From: Flavobacterium sp. UBA6203 | GTDB lineage: Bacteria; Bacteroidota; Bacteroidia; Flavobacteriales; Flavobacteriaceae | DNA: 21,768 nucleotides | Direction of reading: 5' to 3' | Assembly (NCBI GenBank): GCA_002421645.1 | Contig: DIST01000004.1 | Location: 1 to 21,768, forward strand | Shown: positions 15,281 to 21,768 of the stretch, piece after piece | How positions within the stretch are numbered: the stretch's first letter is position 1 | How the letters are laid out: each line of letters starts with the position of its first letter | The notes under the pieces: model-generated | The model's database searches: none | Told to the model about the DNA's origin: nothing | Seen by the model: the letters and a program-made list of their open reading frames with translations, nothing else | Program-made: the position numbers and the translations under genes

Positions 15281-15314
15281 CTTTTAAACTTATAACCTTT
15301 TAAACTTTTAAACT
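15281..15314 (+). repeat. Three copies of CTTTTAAACT before the exonuclease gene
   Basis: CTTTTAAACT occurs at 15281-15290, 15297-15306 and 15305-15314 (the last two share CT). The third copy ends directly against the ATA codon that stands where the exonuclease start should be. The preceding bases 15249-15275 are another low-complexity string of ATAGAA units. Confidence 0.8.
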
Positions 15315-16676
15315 ATATACTGCATAATCGACATAGAAACCACTGGAGGGCAATACAATGAAGAAGGTATTACCGAAATCGCCATTTATAAATTTGATGG
15401 TCATGAAGTAATCGATCAATTCATTAGCCTTGTAAATCCCGAAAAACCGATCCAACCTTTTGTTGTGAAGTTAACAGGGATTAATAACGCTATGCTCAGA
15501 AGTGCTCCTAAATTCTACGAAGTAGCCAAAAGGATCATCGAAATTACAGAAGGTTGTGTGATTGTTGCTCATAATGCTTCTTTTGATTATCGTATTTTGA
15601 AAACCGAATTTAGACGTTTAGGTTACGATTTCAAAAAACAAACGTTATGTACGGTAGAATTGTCTAAAAAGTTAATTCCGGGACAAGAATCGTATAGTTT
15701 GGGTAAGTTGGTGCGTTCGTTAGGAATTCCAATGGCAGATAGACATCGTGCGAGTGGTGATGCTTTGGCAACGGTGAAACTATTCAAAATGTTATTGGTA
15801 AAAGACATCGAGAAAGAAATCGTAAAAAGTTTCATTAAAACCGAAATCAAATCGGGAATGTCTCCTAAATTGTTAGACATTGTGGAGAATTTACCTTCCA
15901 AAACGGGAATTTACTACATTCACAATGAAAAAGGAGATTTGATTTACATTGGAAAAAGTAAAAACATAAAAAAACGTGTCAACCAACATTTCACTGGAGC
16001 TTCAAGTAAGAGTAAAAAAATCCAACGCGATGTTTTTGCCGTGACTTTTGAGGAAACTGGAAGTGAATTAATTGCACTTTTAAAAGAAAGTGAAGAAATC
16101 AAAATCAACAAACCGATTTATAATAGAGCCCAACGCAAAAGCATTTTTCAATATGCGTTGTATCAACATGTAAACGAACAAGGTTACATCGCTTTAACAG
16201 TTGAAAAAGCCGATGGTAGAAAGAAAGAAATCACTTCTTTTACTTCGCTTCAGGAAGGAAAAAATGCGCTTTTTAAGATAACAGAAAAACACAATTTGTG
16301 TCAGAAAATCAATGGTTTGTATGAAACACAAAACGGCTGTTTTCAATACAAAATCAAAGAATGCAATGGCGCTTGTTTAGGCGAAGAAAATCCAGAAAGT
16401 TACAACGAACGTGTGTTAGAATTTATCGAAGAAAACTCGTTTGAAAATAATAACATGGTAATTCTCGACCGAGGTAGATCTTATGACGAGAGAACCGCAG
16501 TTTTAATTGAAAATGGTATTTATAAAGGCTATTGCTTTTACGATTTGAATTACCAAGTGAATAACATTGAGATTTTGAAAAACATCATCATTCCTATGCA
16601 ACACAACCGTGATACGAAAACGATTATCCAATCTTATATTAGAAAACATAAAGTATATAAAATAATTCGTTTTTAA
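15315..16676 (+). CDS. DnaQ-type exonuclease fused to GIY-YIG endonuclease domain; start codon lost or ATA
   Basis: The frame is open after the TAA at 15309-15311. Reading from ATA at 15315 gives 453 residues with a complete DEDDh exonuclease: Asp6/Glu8 in IDIETTGG, Asp91 after VAHNASF, His144 and Asp149 in HRASGD. A GIY-YIG domain follows (GIYYI near 197, YIGKSKNIKKRV near 210), then a UvrC-like Cys cluster at 329, 342, 350 and 354. Homologs I recall begin M-Y-[AC]-[IV]-[LI]-D-I-E, so ATA occupies the Met position. No ATG, GTG or TTG occurs in frame before the GTG at 15465; starting there, or at the ATG at 15492, would remove Asp6 and Glu8 and inactivate the exonuclease. The likely role is DNA repair or proofreading-like trimming. 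Stop overlaps the miaA start (TAATG). Confidence 0.85.
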   Translation: MYCIIDIETTGGQYNEEGITEIAIYKFDGHEVIDQFISLVNPEKPIQPFVVKLTGINNAMLRSAPKFYEVAKRIIEITEGCVIVAHNASFDYRILKTEFRRLGYDFKKQTLCTVELSKKLIPGQESYSLGKLVRSLGIPMADRHRASGDALATVKLFKMLLVKDIEKEIVKSFIKTEIKSGMSPKLLDIVENLPSKTGIYYIHNEKGDLIYIGKSKNIKKRVNQHFTGASSKSKKIQRDVFAVTFEETGSELIALLKESEEIKINKPIYNRAQRKSIFQYALYQHVNEQGYIALTVEKADGRKKEITSFTSLQEGKNALFKITEKHNLCQKINGLYETQNGCFQYKIKECNGACLGEENPESYNERVLEFIEENSFENNNMVILDRGRSYDERTAVLIENGIYKGYCFYDLNYQVNNIEILKNIIIPMQHNRDTKTIIQSYIRKHKVYKIIRF

Positions 16677-17599
16677 TGAATTACCTAATTACCATTATCG
16701 GTCCAACCGCGATTGGAAAAACAGCCTTAAGTATTGCTTTAGCTCAACATTTTGGTTGTGATATTATTTCGTGCGATAGTCGTCAGTTTTTTAAAGAAAT
16801 GAAAATTGGTACAGCTGTTCCTAGTGATGAAGAATTAGCAGCTGCAACACATCATTTTATTCAAAATAAATCGATTTTTGAAAGTTATTCTGTTGGTGAT
16901 TTTGAACAAGAAGCTTTAGCTAAATTGGACGAATTATTTCAGAAAAACAACATTCAAATAATGGCTGGTGGATCAGGATTATATGTGGATGCGGTTTTAA
17001 AAGGATTTGATGATTTTCCAACTATTGATGATTCGGTTCGAACTGAAATTAATGCTAAATATGATGTATTAGGAATTGAATTTTTACAAGAGCAACTCCA
17101 AAAACTAGATTTGGAATATTACCAAAAGTTACAAACTGAAAATCAGCAAACCTTACAAAATCCACAACGAATGAAACGTTTTGTAGAAGTTTGCATTGGA
17201 AGTGGAAAACCCTATTCGAGTTTTATTGGAAAACGAAAAAATGAGAGAAACTTTACTCCGATTATCATTGGTTTAGAAGCCGACCGAGAAATCATGTACG
17301 ACAGAATCAATCAACGCGTGGATATTATGCTAAATGAAGGACTTTTAGCCGAAGTAGAATCTTTATATCCAAACAAACATTTGAATGCCTTACAAACCGT
17401 TGGTTACAGAGAATTATTTGATTATTTTGATGGAAAAACAACATTTGAGTTCGCCATTGAACAAATCAAGATGAATACGAGACGTTTTGCTAAACGCCAA
17501 ATCACTTGGTTTAAACGAACTGAAAATGTGAGTTGGTTTGATTATTTAACCGATAGAAACGAGATTATTAAAAATATAGAAAAAATAACGACTACTTAA
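16676..17599 (+). CDS. miaA: tRNA dimethylallyltransferase MiaA
   Basis: MiaA transfers a dimethylallyl group to N6 of A37 in tRNAs that read codons beginning with U, improving reading-frame maintenance. The 307-residue product has the normal length. The P-loop is GPTAIGKTALS (residues 9-19); ISCDSRQFF holds the catalytic Asp and Ser-Arg-Gln for A37; IGTAVPSDEE, AGGSGLYVDAVLKG and NPQRMKRFVEV follow as in the family; QTVGYRELFDYFDG and NTRRFAKRQITWFKR close the tRNA-binding part. The ATG overlaps the exonuclease stop (TAATG, 16674-16678), so the two are translationally coupled. Last gene of the long run; 45 bases separate it from the lipoprotein gene. Confidence 0.96.
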   Translation: MNYLITIIGPTAIGKTALSIALAQHFGCDIISCDSRQFFKEMKIGTAVPSDEELAAATHHFIQNKSIFESYSVGDFEQEALAKLDELFQKNNIQIMAGGSGLYVDAVLKGFDDFPTIDDSVRTEINAKYDVLGIEFLQEQLQKLDLEYYQKLQTENQQTLQNPQRMKRFVEVCIGSGKPYSSFIGKRKNERNFTPIIIGLEADREIMYDRINQRVDIMLNEGLLAEVESLYPNKHLNALQTVGYRELFDYFDGKTTFEFAIEQIKMNTRRFAKRQITWFKRTENVSWFDYLTDRNEIIKNIEKITTT

Positions 17600-17644
17600 T
17601 GCAACTATATAAGATTTTTCTCATCTTAGTGTAAAATATAAAAA

Positions 17645-18277
17645 ATGAAAAAGATAGTATTACTTTTGTTATTAACATTGATTTCTTGCGGAATTCCATA
17701 TGATGGAGAAACTATTATTAACATAAAACTAAAGATAGTTAATTCAGAAAATGAACCTTTATCAAATGAAAAGGCTTACATAGGAACAAGTTATGATGAT
17801 GGAAATTACGATTTTTCAACTTATAAAAAAACTTCAAACGAGGAAGGGTTTATACAGTTTAATATGTTCAAACCAACTAATAGTTCAAGTCTAATCTTAG
17901 AAAATTCAAGCGAATATTTACCAGTTAACATTAATGGTATAAACGATGATAATTTTGAAGGCTTAAATTGGGATTTAGGAACATTGACCTTATTAAAATT
18001 AGATGAAATTACAGGATTTACAATTATTCCTAATCAAATAAGTGGAGAAAAAATGATATTTAAAATTGATGTTGATGCTGTAAAATATGAGGAGCAAATC
18101 AATTTATACAACGATGATCTTATTTATAATGAACCACAATTGTATCATCAACTGAAAAAAAATCAAAATTTCCAATTAAACTATCAAATCAAAAACATTA
18201 CAACCGAAGAAATAGAGTATTTTTCGATTCCATTGAATATAAATAGTGATGAATTAAATTACACTTTAACCTATTAA
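17645..18277 (+). CDS. Predicted lipoprotein (210 aa)
   Basis: The N-terminus MKKIVLLLLLTLISCG is a type II signal peptide with lipobox LISC, so Cys15 should be lipidated. Residues 22-75 (INIKLKIVNSENEPLSNEKA, followed by a YKKTSNEEGFIQFNMF strand pair) look like a carboxypeptidase-regulatory or Ig-like beta sandwich of the kind often found on Bacteroidota surface proteins. The rest is strand-rich and acidic with no motif I recognise. There is no acidic S-D-D-like lipoprotein export signal right after the Cys (GIPYDGE follows). No TAnnTTTG box is apparent in the 45-base upstream gap. Three bases separate it from the following barrel gene, so both are probably exported together. A+T-rich; likely accessory. 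Confidence 0.7.
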   Translation: MKKIVLLLLLTLISCGIPYDGETIINIKLKIVNSENEPLSNEKAYIGTSYDDGNYDFSTYKKTSNEEGFIQFNMFKPTNSSSLILENSSEYLPVNINGINDDNFEGLNWDLGTLTLLKLDEITGFTIIPNQISGEKMIFKIDVDAVKYEEQINLYNDDLIYNEPQLYHQLKKNQNFQLNYQIKNITTEEIEYFSIPLNINSDELNYTLTY

Positions 18278-18280
18278 GTT

Positions 18281-18886
18281 ATGAGAAAAATATTCATTAT
18301 AATAATAATCATATCGAGTACATTGACTTTTGGACAAAAAGAAACCAAAACAAAAATTATTGATTTTTATCCAGCATTTAGATATGGATTTCAATTACCA
18401 ATTCATACAGGAGATAATTATTTTGCAAAAGATTTAAGCTCTGGATTTGGATTTCATTCAGCATTATCATTAGTGAAAATTTATAATTTCAGACTAAGTT
18501 TGGGATATGAATTTCAAAAATTAAAAGTAGAAAATTCAAATACAATTGGAAATTTTGATTTTATTAATTCAAATACTTATCAGTATATTTTAGAATATGA
18601 AATTCCCATAAATTCAAAATTTGAGCTTAATCCAACAATAAGTTATGGACAGTGTCAATTTAATTATAAAGAAAATACTGGAGGAAGCATATTAGCAAAA
18701 CAAAATTTAGAAGAAATTAGATTTGGTAGTTATATCAACTATAGTCTAAATAAAACCTTTGCAGGTTATGCTGGATTTCATTTTTCCCATTTCTATAATT
18801 CAGATTTGAATGCTGCCTCAGAAAATAAAGATTACTTTGGCAAGGGAAATAAATTTATTGTCTCAATAGGAATCTTAATAAAATAA
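18281..18886 (+). CDS. Predicted outer-membrane beta-barrel protein (201 aa)
   Basis: A signal peptide (MRKIFIIIIIISSTLTFGQ) is followed by about 180 residues with the alternating pattern of amphipathic strands and frequent aromatic residues: IIDFYPAFRYGFQLPI, FGFHSALSLVKIYNFRLSLGY, TYQYILEYEIPI, FELNPTISYGQCQF, RFGSYINYSLN, FAGYAGFHFSHFYN. The last strand KFIVSIGILIK lacks the usual terminal aromatic residue. It resembles small porin-like or OmpA-beta-like barrels, but I cannot place it in a named family. It starts three bases after the lipoprotein stop. Its stop codon lies inside a TAAAA repeat that runs up to the next ATG. Confidence 0.65.
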   Translation: MRKIFIIIIIISSTLTFGQKETKTKIIDFYPAFRYGFQLPIHTGDNYFAKDLSSGFGFHSALSLVKIYNFRLSLGYEFQKLKVENSNTIGNFDFINSNTYQYILEYEIPINSKFELNPTISYGQCQFNYKENTGGSILAKQNLEEIRFGSYINYSLNKTFAGYAGFHFSHFYNSDLNAASENKDYFGKGNKFIVSIGILIK

Positions 18887-18898
18887 AATAAAATAAAA
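18879..18898 (+). repeat. Four TAAAA units between the barrel and thioesterase genes
   Basis: Four perfect TAAAA units cover the barrel stop codon (TAA at 18884) and end with the A of the thioesterase ATG (18898). It is short, but placed where a change in unit number would move the start codon relative to the stop. Confidence 0.75.
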
Positions 18899-19623
18899 TG
18901 CCAATTTCACCCAACTTTACTTCTATTTTAGAACAAGAATACGAAATCAATTTTTTACAATGCTATCCAAATGGTTTGTTGAAATATACCGATTTGTGTA
19001 ATATTTTTCAAATCACAGCCGGAATTCATGCTGATTTAGGTGGCATTAGTTTTAGCGATATGCAAGAACATCATCAGGCTTGGGTAATGAGCAAAATGCG
19101 TTTAGAAATCATTAGCTTACCGAAATGGAAAGAAAAAGTAACGGTAAAAACTTGGATTAAATCGTTAGAAAATTCACGTTCTACACGTTGTTTGGAATTG
19201 TATCGAGGTGATGAGAAACTAGCAGGTTGCGAAACTTATTGGGCCGTTTTGAATACCCAAATTAGACGTCCTGAAAATTTAGCGTTACCTCACGAACATT
19301 TTATCAAATATCCAGAACACAACGCAACTGAAAAATCGGTTCAGCGTATTAATTTAGATGTTCCGTTTGAAAAGGTATTGGATTATAAAGTACAATTATC
19401 GGATTTGGATATTGTAAATCATGCTAACAACGTGAAATACTTGGAATGGTGTCTGAATACCATGGATAGAAAATTCGTTTTAAAACAACACATAAAGGGT
19501 TTTGAAATGAATTTCTTAAGAGAATTGAATTGGAATGACGAAGCCGTGATTTCGAAAAAAGAAAATACCTATATCATTACCAAAGACGATAAGATTTGTT
19601 ATGCTTTAGAAATTATTGAATAA
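18898..19623 (+). CDS. Acyl-ACP thioesterase
   Basis: A 241-residue double hot-dog protein of the bacterial FatA/FatB-like family, releasing fatty acids from acyl carrier protein in the cytoplasm. The first hot-dog domain includes LQCYPNGLLKYTDLCNIFQ (residues 20-38), the HADLGG segment near 43 and a WVMSKMRLEI strand. The second includes KVQLSDLDIVNHANNVKYLEWCLNT (about 163-187), with the Asp-x-x-x-His-x-Asn-Asn catalytic arrangement of plant and bacterial thioesterases. Chain-length preference cannot be told. It starts 12 bases after the barrel-gene stop and may be co-transcribed. A bidirectional terminator follows its stop. Confidence 0.92.
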   Translation: MPISPNFTSILEQEYEINFLQCYPNGLLKYTDLCNIFQITAGIHADLGGISFSDMQEHHQAWVMSKMRLEIISLPKWKEKVTVKTWIKSLENSRSTRCLELYRGDEKLAGCETYWAVLNTQIRRPENLALPHEHFIKYPEHNATEKSVQRINLDVPFEKVLDYKVQLSDLDIVNHANNVKYLEWCLNTMDRKFVLKQHIKGFEMNFLRELNWNDEAVISKKENTYIITKDDKICYALEIIE

Positions 19624-19625
19624 AA

Positions 19626-19657
19626 AAAACTCTGTCCTAATTTAAAGACAGAGTTTT
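19626..19657. terminator. Bidirectional terminator between thioesterase and response regulator genes
   Basis: AAAACTCTGTC (19626-19636) pairs perfectly with GACAGAGTTTT (19647-19657) around a ten-base loop, with A-rich and T-rich flanks on the two sides. It can serve both convergent transcripts. Confidence 0.9.
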
Positions 19658-19670
19658 CTTTAATAAAGTT

Positions 19671-19699
19671 GAGATTCTGAAACAAGTTCAGAATGACAA
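19671..19699 (-). repeat. REP-like element between convergent genes
   Basis: ATTCTGAA (19674-19681) and TTCAGAAT (19687-19694) form an 8-bp stem with an ACAAG loop. On the minus strand the element runs from TTGTCATT to ATCTC. It sits between the terminator and the response-regulator stop, and is nearly identical to a segment inside yggS (14976-15004). Confidence 0.75.
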
Positions 19700-19709
19700 A
19701 AATAACTTT

Positions 19710-20408
19710 TTATTTTTTGATTACTAATCTAAAACCTTCACCGTGAATGTTTAAGATTTCTACATTTTCATCTTGCTTTAAGAATTTTCTCAATTTAGCG
19801 ATGTAAACGTCCATACTTCTGGATGTAAAGTAGTTGTCGTCTCTCCAAATTTTTGTTAATGCTAATTCTCTTGGCATTAAATCATTTTCATGAAGTGCTA
19901 ACATTTTTAAAAGTTCACACTCTTTTGGAGATAATTTAATTGGTTCTTGACCAGGATACGTTAAGAAACGTAATTTAGAATTCAAGTGGAATTTTCCAAT
20001 TTCGAACTCAAATTTTGTCGTATCTGGTTTTACTTCTGATGCTTTTCTTTGAATAATTGCTTTGATTTTCATCAAAAGTACTTCAGAATCAAATGGTTTA
20101 TTCAAATAATCATCAGCACCTACTTTATATCCTTTTAAAACGTCTTCTTTTAATGTTTTAGCTGTTAAAAAGATGATAGGCACTTCTTGATTTTTCTCAC
20201 GAATTTCTCTAGCTAAAGTGTATCCGTCTTTGTATGGCATCATTACGTCTAAAATACACAAATCGTAGGTATCTTTTTTGAATTTTTCAAAACCTTCCAT
20301 TCCGTTTTTAGCCAACGTAACTTCAAAATCATTTATCATTAAATAATCTTTCAAAACCGCACCAAAGTTTGGATCGTCTTCAACTAATAATATTCTCTTT
20401 GCTTCCAT
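19710..20408 (-). CDS. OmpR-family response regulator (RprY-like)
   Basis: A 232-residue cytoplasmic transcription regulator. Receiver domain (residues 4-118): acidic pocket Asp11/Asp12, phosphoacceptor Asp54 in LCILDVMMP, switch Thr82 and Lys104 in YLNKPF, all present. The C-terminal winged-helix domain (about 132-230) has LSPKECELLKMLALHENDL, followed by the recognition region NYFTSRSMDVYIAKLRKFL and the wing NIHGEGFRLV. It lies 17 bases after its cognate histidine kinase on the same strand. Layout and sequence type match the RprX/RprY pair of Bacteroidota, but the stimulus and regulon are not visible here. Confidence 0.93.
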   Translation of the reverse strand: MEAKRILLVEDDPNFGAVLKDYLMINDFEVTLAKNGMEGFEKFKKDTYDLCILDVMMPYKDGYTLAREIREKNQEVPIIFLTAKTLKEDVLKGYKVGADDYLNKPFDSEVLLMKIKAIIQRKASEVKPDTTKFEFEIGKFHLNSKLRFLTYPGQEPIKLSPKECELLKMLALHENDLMPRELALTKIWRDDNYFTSRSMDVYIAKLRKFLKQDENVEILNIHGEGFRLVIKK

Positions 20409-20425
20409 AATATTATGTCTATATT

Positions 20426-21766
20426 TTAATTTATTAATGGCATTTTTATAATAAAGGTACTTCCTTTCCCTTTTTCACTTTCTACAAATATTTGACCATT
20501 GTGATCTTCAACTATTTGTTTTACATAGGCTAATCCTAGTCCATGTCCTTTTACATTATGTAAATCTCCCGTATGTTCTCGGTAGAATTTTTCAAAAACT
20601 CTTTTTTGCGCTACTTTACTCATTCCTGCTCCTTGATCTTGAATTTTTATCAGAATAAAATCTTTTATATTTTCTGTAAAAACATCAATTACAGGTGCAT
20701 TTGGAGAATATTTTATGGCATTATCTAACACGTTTACCAAAACATTAGTAAAATGCACCTCATTTAATAGTATCGTGCTTCTTTGAGCATCAAAATGCGA
20801 ATGGATAACTCCTTCTCTATCTTCTATTATTAAACTTACGTGTTCGATAGCATCTTCAATAATTTCGGTAACATCTCTAGGTTCTTTTGAAATATCAAGT
20901 TCGTTTTTTTCTAATTTAGAAATTCGCAAAACATTTTCAACCTGAGCGTGCATTCGTTTGTTTTCTTCTTTAATCATTTGTAGATAACGTTGCACTTTTT
21001 CTTTATCTTCAATAATTTTGGGGTTCTTAATGGCGTCTAAAGCTAAATTAATTGTAGCAATAGGCGTTTTGAATTCATGTGTCATATTGTTAATGAAATC
21101 GGTTTTGATTTCAGAAATTTGTTTTTGCTTGATTAACTGATTCAAAGCACTTGAATACGTCAGAACAATTACCAAAGTGAACAATAATGACAAACTCGAA
21201 ATTCCAATTAAAGATGAGAATACAAACTTATTTTTTTGAGGGAAACTAACTAATAATTGATATTTAGACATTCCTTCATTATCCTGAAAAACTGGAATTC
21301 CGTAAGTTGTTTTTACATCATATTTAAAATCTTCAGAACGAACCTTTGTTGCCAAACCATTACTGTATATACCAAATTCAAAAGGTGTTTTAACTCCGTA
21401 TTTATGAAGTTCCTCTTTTAAATATTTACCAAGTTGATCAGTAGAAACTCGTTCTTGTAATGGCTTTAACGAAACCAAATCTTTAAACGCTACTTCAAAA
21501 TTAGCTTTATCTAAACTTGATATACTACCCGATTTATTGATGGTAAGATCAGGAAAAGAGCGCATTTGTAAACTACCGTCGTTAAATGAATTACCATTAT
21601 AAACTTCTGTTTTTCGCTTAGATACAACATTCCCAAAATTGACGGAATTTGCATTTTTATCAAAGAACGAACCATTTATTCCGTAGTTTTCTGCTACGAG
21701 TGTGTTGGTGTAGATTATAGTTTCATTAGTTTTTTTATTACGCTCGTAGAAGTAAATTTCTTTCAA
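20426..21766 (-). CDS. Sensor histidine kinase (RprX-like), 5'-truncated by window edge
   Basis: The N-terminus lies beyond the right edge: the first in-frame TTG at 21766 is probably internal, and no first membrane helix is seen. The 446 visible residues comprise a periplasmic sensor region (about 1-180), a membrane helix (181-205), then the cytoplasmic transmitter. The H-box is FINNMTHEFKTPIATI with His230 as phosphoacceptor. The ATPase domain has the N-box LVNVLDNAIKYSPNAP, the G1 box QDQGAGMS, an F-box around KRVFEKFYRE and the G2 box KGHGLGLAYV. No HAMP domain is obvious between the helix and the H-box. It autophosphorylates and passes phosphate to the regulator encoded 17 bases downstream. 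Confidence 0.93.
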   Translation of the reverse strand: MKEIYFYERNKKTNETIIYTNTLVAENYGINGSFFDKNANSVNFGNVVSKRKTEVYNGNSFNDGSLQMRSFPDLTINKSGSISSLDKANFEVAFKDLVSLKPLQERVSTDQLGKYLKEELHKYGVKTPFEFGIYSNGLATKVRSEDFKYDVKTTYGIPVFQDNEGMSKYQLLVSFPQKNKFVFSSLIGISSLSLLFTLVIVLTYSSALNQLIKQKQISEIKTDFINNMTHEFKTPIATINLALDAIKNPKIIEDKEKVQRYLQMIKEENKRMHAQVENVLRISKLEKNELDISKEPRDVTEIIEDAIEHVSLIIEDREGVIHSHFDAQRSTILLNEVHFTNVLVNVLDNAIKYSPNAPVIDVFTENIKDFILIKIQDQGAGMSKVAQKRVFEKFYREHTGDLHNVKGHGLGLAYVKQIVEDHNGQIFVESEKGKGSTFIIKMPLIN

Positions 21767-21768
21767 TT

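Noticed and set aside
12755..15320. CRISPR array suggested by the many short repeats
   Set aside because: The repeats differ from gap to gap, have no regular spacer length and no cas genes are in the window.
17600..17644. Hairpin AAGAT...ATCTT between miaA and the lipoprotein gene as a terminator
   Set aside because: The stem is only five to six A/T-rich pairs with a long loop and no following T-run, so it is too weak to call.

Overview
The window (about 21.8 kb, A+T-rich) looks like chromosomal DNA from a Flavobacterium-like member of the Bacteroidota (family Flavobacteriaceae). The grounds are the protein families (DUF4199, an RprX/RprY-like two-component pair, a Flavobacteriaceae-type DnaQ/GIY-YIG fusion, Bacteroidota-type ClpB and SmpB), the lack of purine-rich ribosome binding sites, and several upstream regions that carry the Bacteroidota promoter -7 box TAnnTTTG. 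I saw no rRNA, tRNA, CRISPR array, insertion sequence, integrase or phage structural gene. No gap between genes reaches 300 bases.

Layout. (1) 3-2150: the 3' four-fifths of clpB (5' end outside the window), closed by a strong terminator. (2) 2295-6111, plus strand: an MFS transporter, then a tight run of DUF4199 membrane protein, DUF2238/YjdF membrane protein, GNAT acetyltransferase and aldose-1-epimerase-like protein, ending at a bidirectional terminator. (3) 6141-7753, minus strand: a secreted Lys/Ala-rich protein with 11-residue repeats, a small conserved protein of unknown function, and an OmpW-like outer-membrane protein. (4) 7892-9358: smpB and an XRE regulator (plus), meeting pcm (minus) with no base between the stop codons. 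(5) 9502-17599, plus strand: a long, tightly packed run of Gfo/Idh/MocA oxidoreductase, DUF1016 (YhcG-type) PD-(D/E)XK nuclease, four-helix membrane protein, 3-hydroxybutyryl-CoA dehydrogenase, DUF1015, a small secreted protein, YggS, DnaQ/GIY-YIG exonuclease and miaA. (6) 17645-19623, plus strand: a lipoprotein, a predicted beta-barrel protein and an acyl-ACP thioesterase, ending at a bidirectional terminator. (7) 19710 to the right edge, minus strand: an OmpR-type response regulator and its histidine kinase, whose N-terminus lies outside the window.

Most genes are ordinary housekeeping (protein disaggregation, trans-translation, protein repair, tRNA modification, PLP homeostasis, lipid metabolism, envelope stress sensing). 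The accessory-looking material is the DUF1016 nuclease plus membrane protein spliced with overlapping ends into the metabolic run, the small secreted protein before yggS, and the lipoprotein/barrel pair after miaA; these are visibly more A+T-rich than their neighbours.

The most unusual signals are: (a) the DnaQ/GIY-YIG gene has its catalytic DxE motif upstream of every ATG, GTG or TTG, and the codon in the usual start position is ATA, directly abutting a decamer repeat; (b) a 29-base REP-like element between genes at 19671 recurs at 27/29 identity inside the yggS reading frame; (c) a different kind of intergenic-looking repeat fills nearly every gap in the 12.7-15.3 kb segment; (d) a secreted protein combines LEA-like 11-mers with a C-terminal PBCV-type basic adaptor motif.
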